A DNA stretch of 64,000 bases. Source: Orychophragmus violaceus. Taxonomy: Eukaryota; Streptophyta; Magnoliopsida; Brassicales; Brassicaceae. Under the pieces are notes generated by a model. The model was given only the letters and a program-made list of their open reading frames with translations, was not told where the DNA came from and ran no database searches. Both the position numbers and the translations under genes were made by a program. Where the stretch lies: contig CM058239.1 of NCBI GenBank assembly GCA_030180135.1, positions 59,713,823 through 59,777,822 on the forward strand, in the 5' to 3' direction. How positions within the stretch are numbered: the stretch's first letter is position 1; every line of letters begins with the position of its first letter. Positions 34,529 to 46,769 of this stretch are shown in pieces.

Positions 34529-35419
34529 ATGACTAGCACAAACAATCAAAACACTTTCTCGGTCCGGTCTGTCCTTGAGATGGACAAACTGAACGGATCA
34601 AATTTCTTTACTTGGTCGCGGAACCTGAGGCTAGTCCTCAGGCAGGAGAGAAAGGACTATGTCCTTGAGAGAGCTCTCCCCGAGAGGATCGGGTCCAATG
34701 TCTCTCATGCAGTATATGATGCTTGGAATAAGCATTATAATGATGCGGTAGATGTGCGTGGTCTGATATTGGCTACCATGGACTCAGATTTGCTGAAGCA
34801 ATATGAGAACATGGAGTCGCCAATAGAGATGATCAGCAGCCTGAAATTGAAATTTCAGGAGCAGGTAAGAGTGGAGAGATACCAGTTGGTTAAGTCTCTC
34901 ACTAGCTGCAAGCTACCAAATGATCATCCAGTGAGTCCTCATGTCAGTAAAATGATGGGTTACATTGATAGCCTGAGGAAACTGGATTATCCAGTTAGCC
35001 AAGAATTGGCAACTGAGATCATTCTGCAGTCACTGCCGTCAAGCTATGATAAGTTCAAAAGGAAATATATCAAGAAAGGCTTAACGAAGACGCTGACTGA
35101 ACTGCATGATATGCTCAATACAGTTGAGCCAAACGTGAAGAGTACCCTGTATAATCTCATAATGGAGAAGGGTAGGTTTACTAAACCTAGTGCTGACAAG
35201 GGTGAAGACAAAGTTGTCCAGATTTTGAATCATGGCAAGCCTGTGTCTTCTGAGCCCGAGTCAGATACATCTTACGTTGGTAAGTGCTGCTACTGTAAAG
35301 AGACTGGGCATTGGAAGAGAGATTGCATTAAGTTCATGGAAGATTATGAGGAGTTGAAGGTGATGTATGAGACTACTTCCTCAGGTATTCATGTTATTAC
35401 TTCAAGTTCTATCTTATAG
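34529..35419 (+). CDS. Copia gag, E1 (intact)
   Basis: 296-aa copia-type gag (UBN2/gag-polypeptide family). The N-terminal core includes LNGSNFFTWSRNLRLVLRQE and DAWNKHYNDAVDVRGLILAT; a helical C-terminal capsid domain is at about 130-220. One CCHC knuckle, CCYCKETGHWKRDC, spans residues 253-266. It would coat element RNA and form cytoplasmic particles. It ends in TAG directly in frame with protease-like sequence (VLDTGCGTYIC), so the family's gag-pol is cut by one stop shared with E2. It is intact while the adjacent pol is ruined, suggesting selection or very recent copying. Confidence 0.92.
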   Translation: MTSTNNQNTFSVRSVLEMDKLNGSNFFTWSRNLRLVLRQERKDYVLERALPERIGSNVSHAVYDAWNKHYNDAVDVRGLILATMDSDLLKQYENMESPIEMISSLKLKFQEQVRVERYQLVKSLTSCKLPNDHPVSPHVSKMMGYIDSLRKLDYPVSQELATEIILQSLPSSYDKFKRKYIKKGLTKTLTELHDMLNTVEPNVKSTLYNLIMEKGRFTKPSADKGEDKVVQILNHGKPVSSEPESDTSYVGKCCYCKETGHWKRDCIKFMEDYEELKVMYETTSSGIHVITSSSIL

Positions 35420-37602
35420 GTATTGGATACTGGTTGTGGCACTTATATTTGTTATAATATGCAGAGCCTAAGCAACAGTAGAACGTTGAAGGAAGGACAA
35501 GTGGAACTGCGTGTCTGGAAGGAGCTATGGATGCTGCCTCAACCGTAGGGTTTTCACTTGTAGATGCCTTTGAGGCTTGGTTTTGTATTAAATAATTGCT
35601 ACAATGTACCTGCTTTAAGCAGAGTTGTCTTTCATTTTCTTGTAAGAATTTGAATGTTTTTCATTTTGATAAAAGACAAGTTTTGTTCTTTTGTTCTTAA
35701 TGAAATATTAATTGTAGCACCCTATTCAAGAAATGGGTTTTATATCTTAAACCAAAGAGTGCCTAAATGTAACATAAATACCGAATTGGTTTAAATCTGA
35801 TGAATTAAACCTGATTTTTCTTGGCGAAAATGTTTTGGTCACATAGAGTGAGTCGGATTCAGAAATCCCATAGTTATGGACTTTTGGGCTCATTTGATCG
35901 GATATCTTATGAGACTTGAATTCTGCTTACTGGACCAAAAGACAAAGGGCCCATCTTAGCCGAGCTAGAGAAAGGCCCAAAGGCTTATTGGACCTTGAAC
36001 ATACTCATGTATGTGGCCCGATGAGCAGTAATGCCGGAGAAAAATTTCTTGTACTTCATTATCTTTACTGATTACTTCAGTGAGTATGACTGTGTTCATT
36101 TGATGAGACACGAGTCGGAATTCTTTGAAATGGTCGAAAGAGTTCCAGAATGAGGTATAGAATCTGAGTGACAGAAGTATTGAGACTCTGGATTAGATCA
36201 CGAGTGAGAATACTTAAGTCATTGATGGTGTGATCATCTGAATGAGTGTGAAGTCGTTTCACAGCTCATTTCTCCTGAAAACCTGGAGGTGTTTCTGTGA
36301 GAAAGAATCAGATCTTATTAGAAATGATTAAAGATGAGTCGCACGAATCTTCCATGATATTCTTTAAGAATAACGCTCTAAAAATATCTAAGTTTACGCT
36401 GAAATAGTTCCACCATTATCAGTTGAAAGACACCACATAAATGTGGACTGAAAATGATCCAAATTCGTCTTTACTGAGTATTTGTAGTTGTGCTACTTCG
36501 CTGGTTGTCCTAGGGAAACCAAGGCTTGTTACTTTTACGTCCATTCCGAAAACGAAGTTAGGTTGTTCGGAATTCTGTTTTCTAAAAGGAAAGTTTCTTT
36601 CCAAGAAGAACAGTGGGAGTAAAAGTATAACTCGAAGAAATTCGAGAAATACAGGAGGCTGCTCAACCTGTTGAGGGAGAGCAGCGGATGGATTTACAGA
36701 TTTCTGTAGAATCTACACCTGTAGAGCCTGAAGTTCGCAGATCTGAATGAATCCGTCACTAATCCGAGAGTGATTTCTCGTGATTAATTGCCATGATCTG
36801 ATGATCATTGAAAGTGACGAACCTGCGAAATTCACAGAAGCGAAAGTGAGCCCGGACTCCGAAAAATTATACTGTATGTAAGTTAGCTTCATCGATCCAT
36901 TCATGGATAGAAGCAAGCATATCGGAGTTGGAATCTTCGTTATATTGAAGTAGTCAAGGTTTTGACTTGAACAGGAACGAAGTGGAACTGTGCGTTTACT
37001 AATAGATAAGTGGGAGCGATGTTGCATTTCTCATAGTGTATGTCGATGACATACTGATTCTCGGAAATAACGTTCCAATGCTGCAGTCGGTAAAGGACTG
37101 GCTTGGGAGTTGTTTTTATGATTGACATGGGTAAAGCCACATATGTTCTTGGATTTTGGATCTAAAGATGAAGATCCAAAAGAGCTGATAAGACAAAGTA
37201 AGGATTCTTATATTGACAAAGTCCTACACGTTTTCAGCATTCCAAGAAGGGTTTTATGCCAATGTCACATGGCATTACGTTAAGCAAGAAACAGTGTCCT
37301 ACGATATCTGCTGAGCTTGAATGCATGGATGAGATTCCATATGCGTCGGCAATTGGATCTATCATGTATGCCATGACACGTACTTGTTTTGATGTTGCTT
37401 TAATATTAAGCAAGACAAGTAAAGACCAGTCAAATCCAGCAAAGAATCACTGGATAGACGTAATGAATATCCTCAAGTATTTGGAAAATACTTAGGATAA
37501 GTTCTTGATTTACGGAGAAAGTGAGGTGCTACAAGTCGGTAGAGTCTGAAAGGCAAGTTTCCAACAGACAAAGATGATTTCCGGTCACAGTCAGGTTATA
37601 TC
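35420..37602 (+). pseudogene. Copia pol remnants, E1 part 1
   Basis: Protease start LDTGCGTYICYNMQSLSNSR runs in gag frame to a TAG at about 35548. Beyond this, short matches occur in shifting frames: NNCYNVPALSR (about 35590), integrase-like CGPMSSNAG and EYDCVHLMRHESEF (about 36010-36130), RT box LYVDDILILGNN (about 37030-37070) and IPYASAIGSIMYAMTRT (37334-37390). The RT N-terminal half and most of integrase are missing. E2 has nearly the same lesions, so they are inherited. It continues past E2 at 44954. Confidence 0.85.
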
Positions 37603-38276
37603 TGTTGGGAATGTCCTGAAATCTACCGTACTATCTCTAGAAAGTATGATAAGTGTCGAGATCAGACATAAGTCATAAATACTGGGTGATCATGATGGCT
37701 TGCTAGAGTCCGCTCTTGATCTATAAGTTTAGGACTTATTACCAGTATTGTATGATCCCGAAGGGTCACACACCATAGCTAACGGGAAAGTTAAATGGAA
37801 TAAATACGGTAAGATGCAGTGGCATTTACTGTATTGGATCAGAGAATTGGGCCAGACAAAATGCAGGCTTTTGCCTGATTTGTGTCTTGGGCCCAAATGA
37901 TTAATGAGCCATTAGTCAAATGACTTGGGCCCATTTAAATGGGAGAGGAGGAAATCGAAACCCTAAGGCTTGCGTTTTTTCTCCTTGTGGCCGCGAGTTT
38001 GCCTCTCTCTCTAACTCTCTCTTTCTGATCTGATCCATCTCTTTGGTCTAGCAGCCATCCCGGCTTGTAAGAGTGTGGATACCAAAGGAGGAGCAGGTTG
38101 TTCATCTGTTCTAACTGATCTCATCATTACCATCAATTATCCGCTGCAATCTGAAAGGTAATGATCCAGGTTTGGTTGGTTTTATGATTCGTTTTGCAAG
38201 AACCTAGATCTGTTTAAGATTATGTATTAGGTTGTAATTTGGGAATTAAACCTTGAACTAACACCAAAATCCTTCA
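37603..38276 (+). repeat. 5' LTR of E2
   Basis: Starts tgttgggaatgtcctg, ends aacaccaaaatccttca. Confidence 0.95.
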
Positions 38277-38277
38277 G

Positions 38278-38290
38278 TGGTATCAGAGCC
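38278..38290 (+). promoter_or_regulatory. Primer-binding site (initiator tRNA-Met), E2
   Basis: tggtatcagagcc, one base after the LTR. Confidence 0.9.
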
Positions 38291-39993
38291 TAGGTTTTAG
38301 GTTTCTTGTGAAATTGGATCATATGAATGTTTAATGGTTTAGAATTAATTTTGAATGAAAAATTGATTATAGAAATCTTAAACCCTAATCGTGTGATCTT
38401 GATTAATAATCGGCTGCTCAAAAGAATTTGGTTTTGGCCGAATGTTATTGTTAATAATAGAATGGCACTTTCGATTATTAAACCCTAATCGCCATTTTAT
38501 AATGATCTCGGCTTGGATCATGTGCATTGGCCGATAGTAACACATGATGCGATCGCTTTGATTGGGTGTATCGATCATGTTGTTTGATTGGGCCGAGGGT
38601 GATGTGATCATGCCGTATGATCGCATGTGATGCCCTAAAGCCGAGATCGATCATCCGATTGTGAGGCAGGCAAGGGATCGTGCGTAAGCTGCGATGCGTG
38701 TGCCGTGTAACCGAGCCGAGCGTGATCCGATGCGATGATCGATCTTGCGATCGTGAGCATGCGCAAGTTGCGCCGTGATGATCATGGGCCTCGGATGATC
38801 ATGGGCCCACAAATTGCGTTAATGGGCCGAGTTGGATCTTGGATCCGATTGCTTGGCCCGTTAAAATTTTACGTCCCGCGAATAGTCAATCGGTTAAACC
38901 GAGCTTCGCGGTTCGTTGCCCAAAACCACACCGATTTAACCGGTCCATTTAATTGGCGGTTAATTGTGTGTTTAAAGCCTTAAACCGCAAGTTAAATCAA
39001 ATTGGCTAAAACACTAGGTGTTTCTTCCCGGTTTTGGATTTAACTGAACCGATCCAATTTAATTGGTGGTTCAAGCGGTTAACCCGAATCGCGGTTTGCT
39101 GGAAATTATTTAATACATGGTATTATTTAATTTCTGGTTAAACCGGATTGAAATTCAAAATTGAATTTTAACCTAAACCGAAGGCTGGTCTAAGTTTGAT
39201 TTGGTTGGACCAAATAATTTAGAGCTGGTCTGGTTTAGTAAATAACCGATGGTCTTGATAGTTAATTTGGTCTTGGACCAGAATTAATAAACCGGATCGG
39301 TTATGTCAAATTATTGGGCCAGCTGGAATTCTATGGTCTTGGGCCAAGAATTGGGCCTATAATTTGTGACCCAACCCAAAATATTTATAAAATATTAAAT
39401 TAGAAATTTCTATTTTTAGTAAGTTACTAAATTTAGAAAGTTTCTAAAATAAGAAAGTTTCCCAAAATAGTAATCTTCTATTTTTGGAAATAAAACTTAA
39501 AATCCTCAAAAACAATATCAAGCTTGGATGTCTTTCCAGTCTTGTCAGCTACTTAACGCTTATTCGATTACAGATATGGCTTACAGTGTGAGGTGTCTGT
39601 TTTCGCATAAGTAAAGTAGTATATAGTCACTAATTTCATTGGGAGTCCCAGACTTTAGTGATTATTTGGCTGTAAGAGATTGGTTTCCTTGACTGGGCCA
39701 TCGGGAGTCCCGGGCCTTGAGACATCTGGTGAATTTGGGCCTCGGGTCCAATTCACAACCGAGAGTTATATGAGATATAACTAGCTGTGTGTATGCTTAC
39801 CAAGTAAAGCTAATTCCGGGTGACGGCCAGTGGCCCACTTTGGATTTAGCTGAACATGGGTCTCGGAATCATTGTATTCTTATGAGGTTAAACAAAGAAA
39901 TTTTGAATACAATGCGAGTTTTCTTATAAGTTATTAAGATTACTCTTTTATGAACTAAATAACTAAAACTCTATTTATCTCTAATTTTCAGCT
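38291..39993 (+). other. Long untranslated leader of E2
   Basis: 1.7 kb, non-coding. 38380-38880 is a variable block rich in gatcat/gcgatc words that does not align with the corresponding block of E1; both flanks do. The remainder tracks E1 to the gag ATG. Confidence 0.75.
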
Positions 39994-40884
39994 ATGACGA
40001 GCACAAACAAACAAAACACTTTCTCGATCCGGTATGTCCTTGAGATGGACAAACTGAACGGATCAAATTTCTTGACTTGGTCGCGAAACCTGAGGCTAGT
40101 TCTCAGGCAGGAGAGAAAGGACTATGTCCTTGAAAGAGCTCTCCCCGTGAGGATCGGGTCCAATGCCTCTCATGCAGTATATAATGCTTGGAATAAGCAT
40201 TATAATGATGCGGTAGATGTGCGTGGTCTGATATTGGCTACCATGGACTCAGACTTGCAGAAGCAATATGAGAACATGGAGTCGCCAATAGAGATGATCA
40301 GCAGCCTGAAATTGAAATTTCAGGAGCAGGTAAGAGTGGAGAGATACCAATTGGTTAAATCTCTCACTAGCTGCAAGCTACCGAATGATCATCCAGTAAG
40401 TCCTCATGTCAGTAAAATGATGGGTTACATTGATAACCTGAGGAAACTGGATTATCCAGTTAGCCAGGAATTGGCAACTGAGATCATTCTGCAGTCACTG
40501 CCGTCAAGCTATGATAAGTTCGTAAGGAACTATATCAAGAAAGGCTTAACGAAGACGTTGACTGAACTGCATGATATGCTCAAGACAGTTGAGCCAAACG
40601 TGAAGAGTACCCTGTACAATCTCATGAATGAGAAGGGTAGGTTTACAAAACCTAATGCTGACAAGGGTGAAGACAAAGTTGTCCAGATTTTGAATCATGG
40701 CAAGCGTGTGTCTTCTGAGCCCGAATCAGATACCTCTTACGTTGGTAAGTGCTGCTACTGTAAAGAGACTGGGCATTGGAAGAGAGATTGCATTAAATTC
40801 ATGGAAGATTATGAGGAGTTGAAGTTGATGTATGAGACTACTCCCTCAGGTATTCATGTTATTACTTCAAGTTATACCTTATAG
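39994..40884 (+). CDS. Copia gag, E2 (intact)
   Basis: 296 aa, same length as E1 gag, with only scattered substitutions and no indel. The CCHC knuckle is identical (CCYCKETGHWKRDC, residues 253-266). It ends in the same TAG before the protease remnant. Two intact equal-length gags beside decayed pols suggest gag itself is useful to this family, perhaps by packaging its own RNA while enzymes come from another element. Confidence 0.92.
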   Translation: MTSTNKQNTFSIRYVLEMDKLNGSNFLTWSRNLRLVLRQERKDYVLERALPVRIGSNASHAVYNAWNKHYNDAVDVRGLILATMDSDLQKQYENMESPIEMISSLKLKFQEQVRVERYQLVKSLTSCKLPNDHPVSPHVSKMMGYIDNLRKLDYPVSQELATEIILQSLPSSYDKFVRNYIKKGLTKTLTELHDMLKTVEPNVKSTLYNLMNEKGRFTKPNADKGEDKVVQILNHGKRVSSEPESDTSYVGKCCYCKETGHWKRDCIKFMEDYEELKLMYETTPSGIHVITSSYTL

Positions 40885-43380
40885 GTATTGGTTACTGGTT
40901 GTGGCACTGATGTTTGTTATAATATGCAGAGCCTGAGCAACAGTAGAACGTTGAAGGAAGGGCAAGTGGAACTGCGTGTCTGGAAGGAGCTTGGGATGCT
41001 GCCTCAGCCGTAGGGTTTTCACTTGTAGATGCCTTTTAGGCTTGGTTTTGAATTAAGTAATTGCTACAATGTACCTGCTTTAAGCAGAGTTGTCTTTCAT
41101 TTTCTTGTAAGAATTTGAATGTTTTTCATTTTGATAAAGACAAGTTTTGTTCTTTTGATCTTAATGAAATATTAATTGTAGCACCCTATTCAAGGAATGG
41201 GTTTTATATCTTAAACCAAAGAGTGCCTAAAATGTAACATAAATACCGCAATTGGTTTAAATCTGATGAATTAAACCTGATTTTTCTTGGCATAAATGTT
41301 TTGGTCACATAGAGTAAGTCAGATTCAGAAACCCCATAGTTATGGACTTTTGGGCTCATTTGAATGGATATCTTATGAGACTTGAATTCTGCTTACTGGA
41401 CCAAAACACCAAGGGTCCATCTTAGCCGAGCTAGAGAAAAGCCCAAAGGCTTATTAGACATTGGACATACTCATGTATGTGGTCCGATGAGCAGTAATGC
41501 CAGACAAAATTTCCTGTACTTCATTGTCTCTACTGATAACTTCAGTGAGTATGACTGTGTTCATTTGATGAGACACAAGTCGGAATTCTTTGACATGGTC
41601 GAAAGAGTTCCAGAATGAGGTATAGAATCAAAGTGACAGAAGTATTGAGACTCTGGATTGGATCACGAGTGAGAATACTTAAGTCATTGAATGGTGTGAT
41701 CATCTGAATGAGTGTGAAGTCGTTTCACAGCTCATTTCTCCTGAAAACCTAGAGGTATTTCTGTGAGAATGAATCAGATCTTATTAGAAATGATTAAAGA
41801 TGAGTCACACAAATCTTCCATGATATTCTTTAAGAATAACGCTCTAGAAATATCTAAGTTTACGCTGCATTAGTTCCACCAATATCAGTTGAAAGACACC
41901 ACGTAAATGTGGATTGGAATCGATCCAAATTCGTCTTTGCTGAGTATTTGTAGTTGTGCTACTTCGCTGGTTGTCCTAGGGAAACCAAGGCTTGTTACTT
42001 TTACGTCCATTCTGTTTTCTAAGAAGGGAAGTTACTTTCCAAGAAGAACAGTGGGAGTAAAAGTATAACTCGAAGAAATTCGAGAAATACAGGAGGCTGC
42101 TCAACCTGTTGAGGGAGAGCAGCGGATGGATTTACAGATTTCTGTAGAATCTACACCTGTAGAGCATGAAGTTCGCAGATATGAATGAATCAGTCACTAA
42201 TCCGAGAGTGATTTCTCGTCATTAGTTGAACCTGATGATCATTGAAATTTCGCATGATCTGATGATCATTGAAAGCGACGAATCTACGAAATTCAAAGAA
42301 GCGAAAGTCAGCCCGGACTCCGAAAAATTACATTTTGTGTAAGTTAGCTTCATTGATCCATTCATGGATGGAAGCAAACATATCGGAGTTGGAATCTTCG
42401 TTCTGTTGAAGTAGTCAAAGTTTTGACTTGAACAGGAACGAAGTGGAACTGTGCGTTTACTAATAGATAAATGGGAGCGATATTGCATTTCTCATAAAGT
42501 ATGTCGATGACATACTGATTCTCGGAAATAACGTCCCAATGCTGCAGTCAGTAATGGACTGGCTTGGGAGTTGGTTTTGTGATTGACACGGGTAAAGCCA
42601 CGTATGTTCTTGGATTTTGGATCTAAAGACAAAGATCCAAAAGAGCTGGTAGGACAAAGTCAGAATTCTTAAATTGACAAAGTCCTACACGTTTTCAGCA
42701 CTCCAAGAAGGGTTTTATGCCAATGTCACATGGCAATATGTTAAGCAAGAAACAGTATCCTACGATATCTGCTGAGCTTGAATGCATGGATGAGATTCCA
42801 TATGCGTCGGCAATTGGATCTATCATGTATGCCATGACACGTACTTGTTTTGATGTTGCTTTAATGTTAAGCAAGACAAGTAAAGACCAGTCAAATCCAG
42901 CAAAGAATCACTGGATTGCCGTAAAGAATATCCTAAAGTATTCAAGGAATACTAAGGATAAATTCTTGATTTACGGAGAAAGTGAGGTGCTACAAGTCGA
43001 TAGAGTCTGAAAGGCAAGTTTCCAATAGACAAAGATAATTCCCGGTCACAGTCCGGCTATATCTTATGTCTGACTGGCGGTGCAAGGCACTGTTGCTGAC
43101 TCCATGACTTAAGCTGAACATTTCGCAGCTTGAGAAGCGGCGAAAGAGGTTGTTTGGAAAGAAGAGTTCATTACTGAACTTGATGTGATTCACATCATAG
43201 ATGAGACTAGCTGCACATCAGAGGTCCAAACACCTTGAGGATAGGTATAACCTATTCCGTGAGATAAATGACAGAGGTGTTAAGTAGATAAGCAAGTTTC
43301 ATCGAATGAGAACGTTGCTAATCTATTAACGAAGCCACTCCTTATGCCTAAGCACGAGTCGCGGACTGTAGCTGTAGGAT
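40885..43380 (+). pseudogene. Copia pol remnants, E2
   Basis: In-frame protease remnant reads VLVTGCGTDVCYNM: the catalytic Asp of D-T-G is replaced by Val. Integrase-like stretch 41382-41618 has GLLDIGHTHVCGPMSSNA, NFLYFIVSTDNFSEYD and HLMRHKSEFF. RT/RNase H remnants: VDDI region near 42500, IPYASAIGSIMYAMTRT at about 42795-42850, and an RNase H tail (about 43060-43345) with frameshifts. Catalytic parts of RT and most of integrase are absent, so it cannot be autonomous. Confidence 0.85.
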
Positions 43381-44268
43381 GAGTGAAATTAAGATGTAGT
43401 CTTAATTTCAGTGGGAGTTTGTAAAGGACTTTACTTAGTTGTTTTGAAAGGTTCATGTAAACATAATATTTTATGTTTATGAAATCTATGATTTCTGGAT
43501 TATTTTAACTGTGATATAAATAATCGTTCCAAAATGATTCATGTCATTATATATGGGCCATCGAAGTACATGAGTAAGACTTGATCCTGAAATCCCATAT
43601 TTAACGAAATGACATAAATCATAGTGTCCATAGTCGAAGGTTGTTGAATTGGAACACCAACAACCACTTGAGACTAGATTGTGTTGAGACTTATGACCAA
43701 GTTTCGAGGGGTCATAGATGCGCGGCATCAAAGTCGACACATAGGTATATGTAGGGGATCATATGACCGGACATGGCCCGCTGATGAGAACTCTACAAGA
43801 TATTAATATCTGTGTCATAAGAGGTTCTCATATACGACTATAGAGTATAGTCCTTAGACCTGAGTTCGCATGCATGTGACTGCACATGGAGTAATGCGCT
43901 TTGATCATTGTCTAACGCTGTTTCGTAACTGGGAGCTATACGGACCTTGGTTGGGTGTATTATGAATTGTGTAGTTCATAGTGATGGAACACGATGGGAT
44001 TTGTCCCTGCCGTTTAACGGAGGTAATATCTCTAGGCCAATCGGAGATTTGATAGCTGGTAAGAGAATGGCCATTCCCAAACGGACTTGCCCAAGTCGTT
44101 TGCATTGTCAGTATCAAATCTGTTCCGATAAACATGGTCTGGCTATATAAGGATGACACGCATCTTGCCTTATGCCAGATCGAGATATTAAGACAAAAGG
44201 ACTAGGGAATGTAGGATTCTAGTACAATCGGGAGATTGTTGGGAATGTCCTGTGTAGGATTCCAGTAC
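43381..44268 (+). other. 3' non-coding region of E2
   Basis: About 0.9 kb between RNase H remnant and PPT, nearly the same in E1 (about 45290-46120). No gene recognised; a 67-codon frame at 43947-44150 is not conserved in E1. Confidence 0.7.
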
Positions 44269-44295
44269 AAGTGGGAGATTGTTGGGAATGTCCTG
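44210..44295 (+). repeat. 43-bp tandem duplication of the PPT-LTR junction, E2
   Basis: Units 44210-44252 and 44253-44295, each tgtaggattc...gggagattg followed by tgttgggaatgtcctg; a few mismatches. The first 16 bp of the LTR therefore occur twice; only the second leads into the full LTR. Confidence 0.9.
44269..44279 (+). promoter_or_regulatory. Polypurine tract of E2
   Basis: aagtgggagat directly before the LTR TG; the same tract precedes the E1 3' LTR at 46121-46131. Confidence 0.85.
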
Positions 44296-44953
44296 AAATC
44301 TACCGTACTATCTCTAGAAAGTATGATAAGTGTCGAGATCAGACATAAGTCATAAATACTGGGTGATCATGATGGCTTGCTAGAGTCCGCTCTTGATCTA
44401 TAAGTTTAGGACTTATTACCAGTATTGTATGATCCCGAAGGGTCACACACCATAGCTAACGGGAAAGTTAAATGGAATAAATACGGTAAGATGCAGTGGC
44501 ATTTACTGTATTGGATCAGAGAATTGGGCCAGACAAAATGCAGGCTTTTGCCTGATTTGTGTCTTGGGCCCAAATGATTAATGAGCCATTAGTCAAATGA
44601 CTTGGGCCCATTTAAATGGGAGAGGAGGAAATCGAAACCCTAAGGCTTGCGATTTTTCTCCTTGTGGCCGCGAGTTTGCCTCTCTCTCTAACTCTCTCTT
44701 TCTGATCTGATCCATCTCTTTGGTCTAGCAGCCATCCCGGCTTGTAAGAGTGTGGATACCAAAGGAGGAGCAGGTTGTTCATCTGTTCTAACTGATCTCA
44801 TCATTACCATCAATTATCCGCTGCAATCTGAAAGGTAATGATCCAGGTTTGGTTGGTTTTATGATTCGTTTTGCAAGAACCTAGATCTGTTTAAGATTAT
44901 GTGTTAGGTTGTAATTTGGGAATTAAACCTTGAACTAACACCAAAATCCTTCA
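44280..44953 (+). repeat. 3' LTR of E2
   Basis: 674 bp, two differences from the 5' LTR. Confidence 0.95.
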
Positions 44954-46131
44954 ATATCTTGTGTCTGTCTGGCGGTGCAAGGCACTGTTGCTGACTCCAT
45001 GACTTAAGCTGAACATTTCGCAGCTTGGGTAGCGGCGAAAGAGGTTGTTTGGAAAGAAGAGTTCATCACTGAACTTGATGTGATTCCTAGCATAGTTGAG
45101 GCTAGCTGCACATCAGAGGTCCAAACACCTTGAGGGTAGGTATAACCTATTCCGTGAAATAAATGACAGAGGTGTTAAGTAGATCAGCAAGTTTCAACGA
45201 ATGAGAACGTTGCTAATCTATTAACGAAGCCACTCCTTAGGCCTAAGCACGAGTCGCGGACTGTAGCTGTAGGATAAGTGAAATTAAGATGTAGTCTTAA
45301 TTTCAGTGGGAGTTTGTAAAGGGCTTTATTTAGTTGTTTTGAAAGGTTCATGTAAACATAATATTTTATGTTTATGAAATTTATGATTTCTGGATTATTT
45401 TAACTGTGATATAAATAATCGTTCCAAAATGATTCATGTCATTATATATAGGCCATCGAAGTACATGAGAAAGACTTGATCATGAAACCCTATATTTAAC
45501 AAAATGACATAAATCAAAGTGTCCATAGTCGAAGGTTGTTGAAATTGGAACACCAACAACCACTTGAGACTAGAGTGTGTTGAGACTTATGACCAAGTTT
45601 CATGGGTCATAGATGCACGGCATCAAAGTCGACACATAGGTATATGTAGGGGAGCATATGACCGGACATGACCCGCTGATGAGAACTCTACAAGATATTA
45701 ATATATGTGTCATAAGAGGTTCTCATCTACGACTATAGAGTATAGTCCTTAGACCTGAGTTCGCATGCATGTGGCTGCACATGGATTGATGCACTTTGAT
45801 CATTGTCTAACGCTGTTTCGTAACTGGGAGCAGTAAGGACCTTGGTTGGGTGTATTATAAAGTGAGTAGTTCATAGTGATGGAACAAGAAGGGATTTGTC
45901 CCTCCTGTTAATGGAGGTAATATCTCTAGGCCAATCGGAGACTTGATAGCTGGTAAGAGTGTGGCCACACCCAAACGGACTTGCCCAAGTCGTTTGCGTT
46001 GTCAGTATCAATTCTGGTCCGATGAACATGATCTTGTCTATATAAGGATGACACACATCTTGCCTTATGACAGATCGAGTTATTGAGATAAAAGGATTAG
46101 GGAATGTAGAATTCCAGTACAAGTGGGAGAT
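44954..46131 (+). pseudogene. Copia RNase H remnant and 3' non-coding region, E1 part 2
   Basis: Resumes E1 after E2. 44960-45250 corresponds to the RNase H end (words like SKHILR and LTKPLL recognisable but in shifted frames). 45290-46120 is non-coding; the PPT aagtgggagat (46121-46131) touches the LTR. Confidence 0.8.
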
Positions 46132-46769
46132 TGTTGGGAATGTCCTGAAATCTACTGTACTATCTCTAGAAAGTATGATAAGTGTCGAGATCAGACATAA
46201 GTCATAAATACTGGGTGATCATGATGACTTGCTAGAGCCCGCTCTTGATCTATAAGTTTAGGACTTATTACCAGTATTGTATGATCCCAAAGGGTCACAC
46301 ACCATAGCTAACGGGAAAGTTAAAAGGAATTAATACAGTAAGATGCAAGGCATTTACTGTATTTGTACAGAGAATTGGGCCAGATAAAATACAGTCTTTT
46401 GTCTGATTTGGGTCTTGTGCCCAAAAGCCTAATAGGCCATTAGTTTAATTACTTGGGCCCATATAAGGTAAGAGGGGGCGCCAGTTAGCCGATGCTTATG
46501 CGATTTCTAGGTCTGGCCGTCCTCCTCTCTCTCTGTTGTTCCAGCTTGGTCTAGCAGCCTGATCCAGTAGCTTGTAAGCGTGTGGATACCTAGGAGGAGC
46601 CGGTAATCATCAGCTCTCATTGATCTCTTCATTACCAATCCGCTGCGCTAATAACAACGTAATGATTCTGATCTGGTTTATGATTCAACTGCAAATCACC
46701 TAGATCCTAGATGATTATGTGATAGGTTGTAATCTGATAATTAAACCTATGAACCAACATAATCCTTCA
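46132..46769 (+). repeat. 3' LTR of E1
   Basis: 638 bp, three differences from the 5' LTR; followed by target duplication CGTTG. Confidence 0.95.

Larger units (their letters stand above)
37603..44953 (+). mobile_element. Copia element E2, nested in E1
   Basis: LTRs 37603-38276 and 44280-44953, both 674 bp with two differences by eye (about 0.3%), the youngest insertion here. Target duplication ATATC at 37598-37602 and 44954-44958. 7351 bp. Layout identical to E1, same family, LTR about 36 bp longer. It lies in the RNase H region of E1. Confidence 0.95.
32352..46769 (+). mobile_element. Copia element E1, complete, containing E2
   Basis: LTRs 32352-32989 and 46132-46769, both 638 bp with three differences by eye (about 0.5%). 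Target duplication CGTTG at 32347-32351 and 46770-46774. About 7.06 kb without E2. It has PBS, long leader, intact gag, a broken and shortened pol, about 0.85 kb of 3' non-coding DNA, and a PPT. It is inserted in a CGATCG cluster of D. Confidence 0.95.
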
